A stretch of 64,000 nt of DNA from Helicobacter cetorum (GTDB lineage: Bacteria > Campylobacterota > Campylobacteria > Campylobacterales > DZAY01). The stretch lies in assembly GCA_022729735.1 (NCBI GenBank), contig DZAY01000003.1, positions 1 through 64,000 of the forward strand, given 5' to 3'. Positions 47,066 through 56,043 of this stretch are shown here, one piece after another. The position numbers were made by a program, and so were the translations under genes. Under the pieces are notes generated by a model. That model made no database searches, was not told where the DNA came from, and saw nothing but the letters and a program-made list of their open reading frames with translations. Each line of letters starts with the position of its first letter. Within the stretch, counting starts at the first letter, position 1.

Positions 47066-47080
47066 TGATAAATTTTATCA
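47066..47080 (-). promoter_or_regulatory. Fur/PerR-type operator before the desulforubrerythrin gene
   Basis: TGATAAATTTTATCA is a perfect 7-1-7 inverted repeat, differing at only two positions from the 7-1-7 Fur consensus TGATAATNATTATCA. It lies 20 bases upstream of the GTG start and contains TAAAAT, a plausible -10 on the minus strand, so a bound repressor would block transcription. PerR and Fur boxes cannot be separated by eye. Confidence 0.65.
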
Positions 47081-47088
47081 TTTAGAGC

Positions 47089-49278
47089 TTAAAATTTATT
47101 AAACCCAATTTGCCCCAAAGCTATTCCACCATCATTTACAGGCACTCTCTCATTTATATAAAACTCTATTTTGTGAGCTTTTAATTTTTTAAACAGAATA
47201 TTACAAAGTGTGCTATTTTGAAAAACTCCACCACTTAAAACTAATGGAAGAGCCTCTTTTTTTGCAATAGTCAATATCATCTCTACAACTGTATTAAAAA
47301 ATTTAGATATACCTTCTGTTTTATCTTCATGTATCATCTCTTTAAAGATTTCTTTAAATTTAATAACTTCTCCATCTATACTAAAATTATAACTATCGCT
47401 AATATTTTCATCATAAAAACTCTCCAATATCAATCCACTTTCACCCTCATAGTCTAAAACTTGCACAATATTATAAAGTGATGCAACTCCATCAAAAACT
47501 CTTCCCATTGAGCTTGTAAATGGTGAGTTAATCCCTTTTTGATAAATTTTATAAAGTATATCTATCTCATTTTCGCTAAAATAGTCTATATTTATATCTC
47601 TTCCAAAAATATCAAATAGAAGTGATAATAAAATTCGTTTTGGCTCTTTGATTGCAACTTCACCTCCAAGTAGTCTAAATTTCTCTAAATGGTAAGCTCT
47701 TTTATATTTATTATAATTTCCAATTATAAACTCTCCTCCCCAAATAGTTCCATCATCTCCCAATCCACTCCCATCAAAAATAACTCCTAAATAGTCTCTA
47801 TTTTCCAATTTATGTTCAATCAAAACTGATAGGAAATGTGCATAATGGTGCTGAATTGCAACTCCATTTTGTGCAAATTTAGAAGAGTAATAAGATTGGT
47901 TTTTATCTTTAACAATCAAATCTTCACTAAAATCATAAATTAATTTCAATCGATTTATTGAATTTTTGAAATGTTTCATCGTTTCAAATGAGTTTAAATC
48001 TCCAATATGTGGAGAAAGTATCGCGATGTTTTTAAAAGCTATTGCCACTACACTTTTTTGATTTGCTCCAACAGATAAGATATTTTGATTTAAGCTAAAT
48101 GGAAGTTTTATATCAATAGGAGCAAAACCTCTGCCTCGCCTTAAAGTCATAACTTTATCATCTACTACTTGCAAAATTGAGTCATCAACTATATTTATGA
48201 TATTTCTATTGTAATCTAAAACATAATCATATTTAATTTTTACTAACTCATCACTATTACTAACAATTGGCTCATCTGAAATATTTGCACTTGTGCAAAC
48301 TATGGGAGAGTTTAATAGCTCTAATAGCAGATGATATATTGGATTAGATGGTAACATAACTCCTATTTTATTGATACTTGGAGCTATGTTTTTTGATAAT
48401 TTCGCACCATCTTTTAAATTAAGTAAAACTATTGGTCGCTCTAAAGAGTTTAAACAGCTCTCTTCTAAACTATTCACATAAGCTATATTTTGCACCATTT
48501 CTATATCTTTTGCAACTATTGCAAACGGTTTTCTTGCTCTTTTTTTTATTTCTCTAAGCCGTTTCACAGTTTCAAAGTTCAAAGCATCACAAACTAAATG
48601 AAATCCACCAACACCTTTTATTGCGACAATATAACCATCTTTTATAATATTAGAAAGTTTAACTATTGCTTCATAATTTTTATCAATTAAATTCCAATTT
48701 TTATCTTTTAAAGCTAACTCTGGCCCACATTTAAAACAGCTAATTGGCTGGGCATGGTATCTTCTATTATTTGGATTTATATACTCATCTTCGCACTCAC
48801 TACACATTTCAAACTCATTCATAGATGTATTTGCTCTATCATAAGGAAGAGATTTTATAATGCTAAATCTAACTCCACAATTTATACAGTTTATAAATGG
48901 ATAGTTAAATCTTCTATTAGTTTTATCTTTCAACTCTTTTAAACACTCTTCACACACTCCAATATCTGAAGGAATTATTGCAACTTTTGATTTTTCATCT
49001 ACACTTTCTAAAATCGAAAAATCAACTCTTCCCAAAGGTTTTAAAAACTCTATTTTCATATCATCAATTACAGCTCTATTTGGTTTATTACTATTTAATA
49101 ACTTTATAAATTCTAAGAGTTTATGCCATTCTCCTTCAATATCAATCAAAACTCCAGCACTGCTATTTATAACAGTTCCATTAAGTTTTAGTTTTGTAGC
49201 TTCTTTATACACAAAAGGTCTAAATCCAACACCTTGAACAATCCCAAACAGAGCTATTTTCATCCGTTTTATCATCAA
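47089..49278 (-). CDS. hypF: Carbamoyltransferase HypF
   Basis: Uses carbamoyl phosphate and ATP to make the CN ligand of [NiFe] hydrogenase. Domain order is typical: N-terminal acylphosphatase (GIVQGVGFRPFVYKEA), zinc-finger region (CEECLKELKD, CINCG, CSECEDEYI, CFKCG), YrdC-like domain (about residues 200-380) and the Kae1-like carbamoyltransferase with HHYAHFLSVLIEH, DGSGLGDDG and SGGVFQN. Length is 729. The start may be the first Met or the Met at position 6. No other hyp or hydrogenase gene is in the window. Confidence 0.94.
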   Translation of the reverse strand: MMIKRMKIALFGIVQGVGFRPFVYKEATKLKLNGTVINSSAGVLIDIEGEWHKLLEFIKLLNSNKPNRAVIDDMKIEFLKPLGRVDFSILESVDEKSKVAIIPSDIGVCEECLKELKDKTNRRFNYPFINCINCGVRFSIIKSLPYDRANTSMNEFEMCSECEDEYINPNNRRYHAQPISCFKCGPELALKDKNWNLIDKNYEAIVKLSNIIKDGYIVAIKGVGGFHLVCDALNFETVKRLREIKKRARKPFAIVAKDIEMVQNIAYVNSLEESCLNSLERPIVLLNLKDGAKLSKNIAPSINKIGVMLPSNPIYHLLLELLNSPIVCTSANISDEPIVSNSDELVKIKYDYVLDYNRNIINIVDDSILQVVDDKVMTLRRGRGFAPIDIKLPFSLNQNILSVGANQKSVVAIAFKNIAILSPHIGDLNSFETMKHFKNSINRLKLIYDFSEDLIVKDKNQSYYSSKFAQNGVAIQHHYAHFLSVLIEHKLENRDYLGVIFDGSGLGDDGTIWGGEFIIGNYNKYKRAYHLEKFRLLGGEVAIKEPKRILLSLLFDIFGRDINIDYFSENEIDILYKIYQKGINSPFTSSMGRVFDGVASLYNIVQVLDYEGESGLILESFYDENISDSYNFSIDGEVIKFKEIFKEMIHEDKTEGISKFFNTVVEMILTIAKKEALPLVLSGGVFQNSTLCNILFKKLKAHKIEFYINERVPVNDGGIALGQIGFNKF

Positions 49279-49305
49279 TCTACCTAACTTTTATACTATA
49301 TTTTA

Positions 49306-49311
49306 TATAAT
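49306..49311 (+). promoter_or_regulatory. -10 element for the regulator-kinase gene
   Basis: TATAAT lies 32 bases before the TTG start at 49344, between the divergent hypF gene and the kinase gene, in an AT-rich stretch without a clear -35. Confidence 0.5.
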
Positions 49312-49343
49312 TTTAGCAGAGTTTGTTTTCAAAAGGAGACACT

Positions 49344-50468
49344 TTGAAAAAGCACAAAATTTTAATAGTAGATGATAACTTAAAAAATGTTCAAATATTA
49401 GCAAATTTCTTGAGAGATTTTTATTCAATAATCTTTGCAACTAATGGTAAAAATGCAATATCAATTGTCCAAAATAAAAAAGAAGGAATTGATTTAATTT
49501 TGCTTGATGTAATGATGCCAGAAATTGATGGTTTTGAAGTTTGCAGAATTTTAAAAGCTAATGATGATACAAAATCTATTCCAATAATATTTGTAACAGC
49601 TAAAAGCGACCAAGATAGTATAAGAATGGGATTTGAGTTAGGAAGTGTAGATTATATTACAAAGCCATTTAACTCTCAAGAACTATTAGCAAGAGTAAAT
49701 ACACATTTAACATTGCGAGATTACCAAAAAGATTTAGAAGAGAGAGTTCAAAGAGAGATTGAAGAGCGATTAAAACAGCAATCAATACTAATTCAACAAA
49801 GCAAAATGGCAGAGCTTGGAAATTTAATAGGTATTATTTCTCATCAATGGAAGCAACCAATTACAGTGCTTGGAATGTTGATTGATATACTTGATTTGGA
49901 CTTTAAAAATGATGAACTTACAAGCGAATCTTTGAGCGATTTTTGCAATCAAGCAAAAGAGCAGATACAGTTTATTAGTCATACAATTGATGATTTTAAA
50001 GAGTTTTTTAAACCATCACAAAAAAAAGCAGAATTTGATGTAAAAGATGCAATTGGTGAAATTTTGAGACTATTTAAGAAAATGTTTGAAAAGTTTGGAA
50101 TTACAATTGAAATTATTGAGCGAGAACCAATCAAATTATTTGGATTTAAAAATTACTTTAAACAGGTTGTATTAAATCTATTAAATAATGCAAAAGATGC
50201 AATTATAGAAAATGGTAGAAGAGTTGGAAGAATTGTAATAGAAATAGAAAATAAAACTATAAAGTTTAAAGATAATGGTGGTGGAATAAAAGAAGATGTA
50301 ATTGATTTACTATTTAATAATTTCGTATCCACTAAAGGTGAAAATGGGACAGGAATTGGACTTAGTATGAGTAAAAAGATTTTAGTAGATGAGTTTAATG
50401 CTTCTATTTATGCTAAAAATTGGGAAAGTGGAGCTGTATTTATAATAAATTTTAAAGAGAGTAGCTGA
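49344..50468 (+). CDS. Response regulator-histidine kinase fusion
   Basis: A soluble signalling protein with an N-terminal receiver domain (ILIVDDNLKN; phospho-Asp in LLDVMMPEIDGFE, Lys in YITKPFN), a coiled-coil linker and a C-terminal kinase. The H-box is GIISHQWKQPITVLGML, and ATP boxes are NLLNNAKDAI, FKDNGGGI and GTGIGLSMSKKI. The ORF track starts at 49323, but AGGAG at 49334-49338 points to the TTG at 49344, giving 374 residues. Having no membrane helix, it must receive its signal through the receiver or a partner. It overlaps the RCK-like gene by one base. Confidence 0.88.
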   Translation: MKKHKILIVDDNLKNVQILANFLRDFYSIIFATNGKNAISIVQNKKEGIDLILLDVMMPEIDGFEVCRILKANDDTKSIPIIFVTAKSDQDSIRMGFELGSVDYITKPFNSQELLARVNTHLTLRDYQKDLEERVQREIEERLKQQSILIQQSKMAELGNLIGIISHQWKQPITVLGMLIDILDLDFKNDELTSESLSDFCNQAKEQIQFISHTIDDFKEFFKPSQKKAEFDVKDAIGEILRLFKKMFEKFGITIEIIEREPIKLFGFKNYFKQVVLNLLNNAKDAIIENGRRVGRIVIEIENKTIKFKDNGGGIKEDVIDLLFNNFVSTKGENGTGIGLSMSKKILVDEFNASIYAKNWESGAVFIINFKESS

Positions 50469-51877
50469 TGAAAAAAATTATCCTTATTTTAGATGGAGAG
50501 ATAGCAAAACATTTTTTAAATAGATTAATAACTTCTTATGTTTCTCACAATGAGTATCTTGTAATTTACTCCAAAAAATCGCTACTTCCAGAAATTCGTC
50601 CAGAAAATTTCACATTTTATAAATTTGACCCAACAAGTGCTTTAAAATTAGCAGGAGTTATTAGAGGAAATATATCCTCTGTATATATTATTATGCGAAA
50701 TAGATTAGAAGTTGAAAGTATATATAAAACTATTCGATTACATAAACCAGAATTACAAATTTTTATGCTTGATATGTGGGATTTAGAAGAGTTTAATGAT
50801 AAAAATTTGATACAGATAAACTCAAATACAATATTAGCAGGTAGAATATTTGACCATTTACCAGATGTGCCTTTAACATCTCATGATGTTGGACTTGGAA
50901 TTGGTGAAATTATGGAAGTTTTAGTTCCATTTGGTAGCTCTTATGTATATAGAAACATTGGCTCAATTGAGCAAGTGAATTGGAAAATAGTTGCACTTTA
51001 TAGAAATAATACATTAATTCTTCCACGACCAACACTGATACTTTCTCCAAATGATGTGTTAATAATAATTGGTGAGCCTCGAGTTTTAAAAAATGTTTAT
51101 AGTGCTATAAAAAAAGAGTTAGGACAATTTCCTTCGCCTTTTGGCACAAATATATATTTATATATAGATTTTAAATCTCAACAAGAGTTTATGATAAAAA
51201 AAGCTTTTGATGAAGCGATATTTTTGCATCAAAAACTAAAAAATAAGAAATTAATTATTAGAATATTAAATCCATCAAATCCAGAATTAATGCAAATAAT
51301 AAAAGAGAGTGAAGCAAAAGATATTGTTGTAATAATTGATTATAAAGATAGTAATGCAACAACTGTATTAAGAGATGATGTGCGATTTTATAATATTGGA
51401 CTAATTATCATTCCAAATTGTAGTTTTATAAAAAAAGCTAATAGAGAACTGCTATTTAATTTAAATATTCCTGTCTTAAAAATTGGAATAAAGACTCTTA
51501 TTGATATAAAAGAGTCATTAGTAATATTATCAGATACAGTAGGAGGAGAAAAAATATCACCCGTTGTATTTGATATATCATCACAACTAAATCTAAAAAT
51601 AAAACTCTCAAACATCGACCCAGAGGGCGATAGTAAGGATAAATTAATAGAACATTACAAGACATTATCAAAAATATTTTCAAAAGATATTCATGTAATA
51701 TCAATGCAAAAAAATCCATTAAAAGAAGCAAAATCGATGGACAACTTTTTGCAATTTATGCCTTTTACTAAAAATATTGCAACAAGAAGATTTTTATCTA
51801 TATTTTCTACAAATATTGAACAGCTATTTTTTAAATTGAGTGAGTATAATCAGCTATTTATACCAATAGCACTTTAG
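50468..51877 (+). CDS. TrkA/RCK-like nucleotide-binding protein
   Basis: Resembles the Campylobacterota group annotated as TrkA C-terminal domain protein. The N-terminus is a degenerate Rossmann-like domain (KKIILILDGEIAKHFLNRL), residues about 145-215 resemble a TrkA_C regulatory domain (IGEIMEVLVPFGSSYVYRNIG, LILSPNDVLIIIGEP), and the second half is a duplicated, less clear alpha/beta region. No membrane helix is seen, so it would regulate a separate channel or transporter. It overlaps the kinase gene, suggesting a shared signalling role. The assignment is moderate. Confidence 0.6.
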   Translation: MKKIILILDGEIAKHFLNRLITSYVSHNEYLVIYSKKSLLPEIRPENFTFYKFDPTSALKLAGVIRGNISSVYIIMRNRLEVESIYKTIRLHKPELQIFMLDMWDLEEFNDKNLIQINSNTILAGRIFDHLPDVPLTSHDVGLGIGEIMEVLVPFGSSYVYRNIGSIEQVNWKIVALYRNNTLILPRPTLILSPNDVLIIIGEPRVLKNVYSAIKKELGQFPSPFGTNIYLYIDFKSQQEFMIKKAFDEAIFLHQKLKNKKLIIRILNPSNPELMQIIKESEAKDIVVIIDYKDSNATTVLRDDVRFYNIGLIIIPNCSFIKKANRELLFNLNIPVLKIGIKTLIDIKESLVILSDTVGGEKISPVVFDISSQLNLKIKLSNIDPEGDSKDKLIEHYKTLSKIFSKDIHVISMQKNPLKEAKSMDNFLQFMPFTKNIATRRFLSIFSTNIEQLFFKLSEYNQLFIPIAL

Positions 51878-51975
51878 AAACAATTCATTTCTTAAAAAAA
51901 AAATTAATATCTTTATTAATATTTTTTAAATAGAATTATAAGAAATTTCTAAATAGATATCAAAAGGTTATGAAC

Positions 51976-52281
51976 ATGGATATAAAAGTTGAAAAAGATA
52001 GTACTAAATTAGAGCTAATTATCACAGGTTCGGTTAATTCCATTCAAGACTCTATGAGTATAAAATCTACATTATCATCAGTTATAGGAACTAATAAAGG
52101 AGTTGCAATAACTGTAAAGATATTAGATTCATACACTCTACCATCATCAATAATAGGGACATTTCTAAAATATAGAGAAATTGATAAGTTGGACTTAACA
52201 GTAATAGTAAAACAAGACGAGTTATATAATTCTCTTGATAGATTAAACTTAGTATCTATATTAAATGTTAAAAAGTTTTAG
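51976..52281 (+). CDS. Small STAS-like protein
   Basis: About 101 residues with alternating strands and helices (LELIITGSVNSIQDS, GVAITVKILDSYTLPSSIIGTFLKY, LDLTVIVKQDELYNSLDRLNL) that fit a STAS/anti-sigma-antagonist-like fold, though the phospho-Ser motif is not clear. ATG at 51976 is preferred over 51970 because AAAAGG is eight bases before it. It is followed by PAS and chemoreceptor genes with gaps under ten bases, so it may serve the same energy-sensing pathway. Confidence 0.55.
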   Translation: MDIKVEKDSTKLELIITGSVNSIQDSMSIKSTLSSVIGTNKGVAITVKILDSYTLPSSIIGTFLKYREIDKLDLTVIVKQDELYNSLDRLNLVSILNVKKF

Positions 52282-52289
52282 GAGAGTTT

Positions 52290-52793
52290 ATGAATAGAGT
52301 AACTCCTACAATGGTTGAAAAGAATTTTGGTGAAAGTGAAATAATTGTATCAAAAACAGATACAAAAGGTAAAATTACTTATGGAAATGAGCTTTTTATA
52401 CAGTTATCAGGATATAGTGAAGAAGAGCTTTTAAATGCTCCACACAATATAATACGACATCCAGATATGCCAAAAGCTGTATTTAAGTTACTTTGGGAAA
52501 CACTATCTCAAAAAAAAGAGATTTTTGCTTATGTTAAAAATTTAGCAAAAGATGGTAGTTTTTATTGGGTATTAGCAAATGTAACACCATCATTTGATGA
52601 AAATGGTAAAGTTATAGGTTATCACTCTGTAAGAAGGAAACCGACAAAAAGTGCTATTTCAACAGTTGAAACACTATATAAAGAGCTATTAAATAGAGAA
52701 AGAAGTGGTGGAGTGAATGCAAGTGAAGAGAGTTTAAAAGCTCTATTATCAGATAAAAAGGTTAGTTATGAACAATTTATCTTATCTATCTAA
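52290..52793 (+). CDS. PAS-domain sensor (CetB/Aer-like)
   Basis: A cytoplasmic PAS protein (about residues 15-125) with [41 protein letters not shown], the pattern of Aer/CetB redox or aerotaxis sensors that bind FAD. The tail is a short helix. In Campylobacter, the PAS protein CetB works with the membrane receptor CetA; the following gene here could be the analogous partner. Its end overlaps the chemoreceptor start by 26 bases. Flavin binding is inferred from the family. Confidence 0.8.
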   Translation: MNRVTPTMVEKNFGESEIIVSKTDTKGKITYGNELFIQLSGYSEEELLNAPHNIIRHPDMPKAVFKLLWETLSQKKEIFAYVKNLAKDGSFYWVLANVTPSFDENGKVIGYHSVRRKPTKSAISTVETLYKELLNRERSGGVNASEESLKALLSDKKVSYEQFILSI

Positions 52794-54207
52794 AATTAGA
52801 CTATTTGTAATAGTCTCAATAATATTGGTTTTGTCAGGACTTCTTATCGCACTTATTTTAAAAGAGAGCATTCCAATTGTTGTTGTTATTACATCTATTT
52901 TGGGTGAATTGTCATTAATATTTGTATTTTTTTCGATAAAGTCTTTGGAAACTGCTATAAATAGTGCAAGAAAAGTATCAAAAGATATTTCAGAAGGTAT
53001 ATTTGAAACCAGAATTACACATATTAAAGATAGTGGATTATTTGGTAGATTATGTTGGGATATTAATAATTTAATTGACCAATTAGAAGCATTTATGAGA
53101 GAGATTAAAACATCTATTGAATATGCAAATGATGGAAAATTTTTTAGAAAGGCTATGTCAAAAGGGCTTAGAGGTGGATTTGCTAAAAGTATAGAAGATA
53201 TAAATAGTGTCATTAAATCTATGGAGCAAAATGATATATTAAATCAAAAAAATGCACTAATTAGCTCACTTTCAAAGCTTAGCACAAATGCTTTAAATAA
53301 AAATTTATCAACTATGCAAATGGATTTAAAAACAAATACAGATATGATAGAAGTAGTATCAGATGATATTTGTAATATTTCAAAACAAGCATCTGAAGGT
53401 ATGAGAAATATAGAGATTATTACAAAAGATTTTGAAACATTAATTGATACAGTTTCAAAAACCGATGAATCTATTACACTATTTTCAAATAGAATAACAG
53501 AAGTTGTGTCTGTAATAAATATAATAAAAGATATTACAGAACAGACAAACCTACTTGCATTAAATGCAGCAATAGAAGCAGCACGAGCTGGAGAACACGG
53601 TAGAGGATTTGCTGTTGTTGCTGATGAGGTTAGGAAATTATCTGAAAAAACTCAAAAAGCAACTGATGAAATATCTTCAACTATTAGAGTTTTTGAACAA
53701 GAGATGGGACATATTTTAGATGATTCTCATAAAATGAAAGAGATTTCTGAAACTTCAAATGAAAAAATTGAGCAGTTTAAAAATATATTTGTTTTAATAA
53801 ACAAAGAAGCACAAGAGTCATCAAGAAATGCAAAATTGATGGAAGGTCAAATATTTTTAACTCTTGCAAAAATAGAGCATATAATATTTAAATATGATAC
53901 ATATGGTGTTATTATTCAAGGTAATAAACATCATAAATTTCAAGATAGCAATAGTTGTAATTTAGGTAGATGGTATAATAGCCATGGTAGTTCGAGATTT
54001 TCAAATTCAAAAAGCTTTATGGCTCTTAAAAAACCTCACGAAGCATTGCATGCAAGTGTTCATAATGCTCTTGATTGTATCAAAAATGATAAAGAGTGTG
54101 GCGATGCTGAAAAAATTTATGAGTATTATGTGGATATGGAAAGTGCTTCTGATGATATGTTTGTACTTATGGATAAAATTTTGGAAGAAGAGAGAGCTAA
54201 AAATTAG
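52768..54207 (+). CDS. Chemoreceptor with two membrane helices and a CZB tail
   Basis: A chemotaxis protein with no sizeable periplasmic domain: helices at about residues 10-30 and 34-56 are joined by a tiny loop, followed by a HAMP-like region. The hairpin tip [19 protein letters not shown] and [19 protein letters not shown] sits near residues 257-296. A CZB zinc-binding domain (about 365-460) shows [17 protein letters not shown] and [10 protein letters not shown], with the expected His, Cys and two His ligands. Layout resembles CetA, which senses through a PAS partner, plus an additional CZB zinc sensor. ATG has AAGG upstream. Confidence 0.88.
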   Translation: MNNLSYLSKIRLFVIVSIILVLSGLLIALILKESIPIVVVITSILGELSLIFVFFSIKSLETAINSARKVSKDISEGIFETRITHIKDSGLFGRLCWDINNLIDQLEAFMREIKTSIEYANDGKFFRKAMSKGLRGGFAKSIEDINSVIKSMEQNDILNQKNALISSLSKLSTNALNKNLSTMQMDLKTNTDMIEVVSDDICNISKQASEGMRNIEIITKDFETLIDTVSKTDESITLFSNRITEVVSVINIIKDITEQTNLLALNAAIEAARAGEHGRGFAVVADEVRKLSEKTQKATDEISSTIRVFEQEMGHILDDSHKMKEISETSNEKIEQFKNIFVLINKEAQESSRNAKLMEGQIFLTLAKIEHIIFKYDTYGVIIQGNKHHKFQDSNSCNLGRWYNSHGSSRFSNSKSFMALKKPHEALHASVHNALDCIKNDKECGDAEKIYEYYVDMESASDDMFVLMDKILEEERAKN

Positions 54208-54216
54208 GAGTTAAAG

Positions 54217-55359
54217 ATGGTAGATTTTTCATATTATAATCCAACAAGAATAGAGTTTGGAATTGGTAAAGAAAAAGATATAGGCAAACAGATAGCTCAA
54301 TTTGGAGTTAAAAAAGTGCTTTTGTGTTATGGAAGTGAGCGAATAAAGCAAAATGGTTTATATGATATAGTAGTTGAAAGTTTGAAGAGTTCTGGTATTG
54401 CATTTATTACACTTGGTGGAATTATTAGCAATCCTACTCTTAGCAAAGTTTATGAAGGAATAGAGTTAGCAAAAGATGTAGATGGAGTTTTAAGTGTTGG
54501 TGGTGGTTCTGTGCTTGATAGTGCAAAAGCTATTGCCGTTGGAGCTACATATGAAGGTGATGTGTGGGACTTTTTTGTTGGCAAAAGTGTAATAAAAGAT
54601 GCACTTTTAATATTTGATATATTAACACTATCTGCAACAGGTAGTGAGATGAATGGATATTCAGTTATAACAAATGAGATAACTCATCAAAAATACTCAA
54701 TCTCTTCAAAACTTATTTATCCAAAAGTTTCGATTATAAATCCTAAACTTATGGAAAGTGTATCAAATGAGTATTTAGCATATTCAGCAGTTGATATTAT
54801 AGCTCATGTTATAGAAGGATATTTTAGTGCTACAATTCAGCCAACTTTTCAATCGATGTTAGTTGAATCAATTATAAAAACTGTAATAGATACAACTGAA
54901 ATTTTATTAGAAAATCCAACAAATTATAGTGCAAGAGCAGAGTTTGCTTGGGCTTCAACTTTAGCACTTAATGGATTAACCACAGCAGGTTGCAAAGGTG
55001 TAATTTTTGCAAATCATATAATAGAGCATTCGCTATCAGCTCTATTTAATATAGCTCACGGTGCTGGACTTGCAATAGTTATTCCAGCTTGGATGAAGTG
55101 GTATCACGAAAAAAATGAAGCTCAATTTGAAAGATTTGCAAAAACTATATTTAATAGTAACTCTACAATAGAAGCGATAGAAGATTTAACTAATTGGTTT
55201 AAAAAGATAAATGCTCCAACCAAACTAAGTGATGTTGGCATTAAAGCAGATAGTATAAAAGCAATAGCACAAAATGCTTCAGAATTTTCAAAGATTTATG
55301 GAACATACTCAATTTATAATGAAGAGAGTATTGAAGAGATATTGAAATTAGCGATTTAA
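54217..55359 (+). CDS. Iron-dependent alcohol dehydrogenase (YqhD/butanol dehydrogenase-like)
   Basis: NAD(P)H-dependent oxidoreductase of the type III alcohol dehydrogenase family, possibly an aldehyde reductase. The nucleotide site is GGGSVLDSAKAIAVGA (about residues 93-108), and metal ligands are Asp and His in DIIAHVIEGYF and His in HIIEHSLSALFNIAHGAGLAIVIPAW. The N-terminus YYNPTRIEFGIGKEKDIG is typical of the YqhD/BDH branch. 380 residues is normal. No coupled gene indicates its substrate. Confidence 0.9.
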   Translation: MVDFSYYNPTRIEFGIGKEKDIGKQIAQFGVKKVLLCYGSERIKQNGLYDIVVESLKSSGIAFITLGGIISNPTLSKVYEGIELAKDVDGVLSVGGGSVLDSAKAIAVGATYEGDVWDFFVGKSVIKDALLIFDILTLSATGSEMNGYSVITNEITHQKYSISSKLIYPKVSIINPKLMESVSNEYLAYSAVDIIAHVIEGYFSATIQPTFQSMLVESIIKTVIDTTEILLENPTNYSARAEFAWASTLALNGLTTAGCKGVIFANHIIEHSLSALFNIAHGAGLAIVIPAWMKWYHEKNEAQFERFAKTIFNSNSTIEAIEDLTNWFKKINAPTKLSDVGIKADSIKAIAQNASEFSKIYGTYSIYNEESIEEILKLAI

Positions 55360-55372
55360 CACTTTCAAAAAG

Positions 55373-55396
55373 TTAGAAGAGCTTAAACTCTTCTAA
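55373..55396 (-). terminator. Intrinsic terminator after ktrA (minus strand)
   Basis: TTAGAAGAG and CTCTTCTAA form a perfect 9-base-pair stem with a CTTAAA loop (as read on the plus strand). On the minus strand the stem is followed by CTTTTTG, a short T-run, so it can end the ktrB-ktrA transcript. It overlaps the ktrA stop codon and may also slow the convergent dehydrogenase transcript. Confidence 0.6.
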
Positions 55397-56043
55397 ATTA
55401 GCTGATATAGACTATTTATAATTTTATCTTCACCAAGCATACAGACTGTATCGCCATTTTGAAATTTATAATTTTTATCTACATCTTTAAAGTTCCATAA
55501 GCTATTAGATTTAATAGATATAACTTTGATACCATATTTTTCTTCTACACTTTTTACCGTATCATCAATTAACGAAGATGTTATTATAAATTTCAAAATT
55601 TTAATTGTATTACTTACATCAATTATTTCAAATAGTGGATTTTTTATAAAATCTTTAACTATCTTTTTTGCAATTTCTCGCTCTGGATACAAAACTTTAA
55701 AAACACCAATTTTGGCTAAAATTTCTCCGTGTGCTGGAGAAATAGCTTTTGCAATTATATTTCTATTTTTTAAATCTCGCAAAGCCATAACACTTAATAT
55801 GCTTGACTCAATACTTGTTCCAATACCAACTAACACCACATCAAGCTCTACAATTCCTGCTTCTTGAAGAGCTTTTTTATCTGTTGAATCAAGTATATAA
55901 GCACTCTCGACAAAATCTTTTATCTCTCTAATTCTCTCTTCATCTTTATCAATAACAATTATTTCAATTCCATTTTGTGCAAGACCTTTGGCTATATGAA
56001 ATCCAAATTTTCCAAGTCCAACTATTGCATACTGCTTTTTCAT
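55393..56043 (-). CDS. ktrA: Potassium uptake regulatory subunit KtrA/TrkA
   Basis: Cytoplasmic RCK protein that gates the KtrB channel through bound nucleotide. N-terminal Rossmann fold AIVGLGKFGFHIAKGL with acidic strand end VIDKDEER, VLVGIGTSIESSIL and a C-terminal RCK_C domain (about residues 145-216). 216 residues is typical for KtrA. Its ATG overlaps the ktrB stop by four bases, forming a two-gene potassium uptake operon ended by a terminator hairpin. Confidence 0.9.
   Translation of the reverse strand: MKKQYAIVGLGKFGFHIAKGLAQNGIEIIVIDKDEERIREIKDFVESAYILDSTDKKALQEAGIVELDVVLVGIGTSIESSILSVMALRDLKNRNIIAKAISPAHGEILAKIGVFKVLYPEREIAKKIVKDFIKNPLFEIIDVSNTIKILKFIITSSLIDDTVKSVEEKYGIKVISIKSNSLWNFKDVDKNYKFQNGDTVCMLGEDKIINSLYQLI

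Noticed and set aside
51903-51922. Direct repeat ATTAATAT spaced by 12 bases upstream of the STAS-like gene
   Set aside because: Low-complexity AT sequence makes such repeats likely by chance, and no regulator or conserved pattern supports it.
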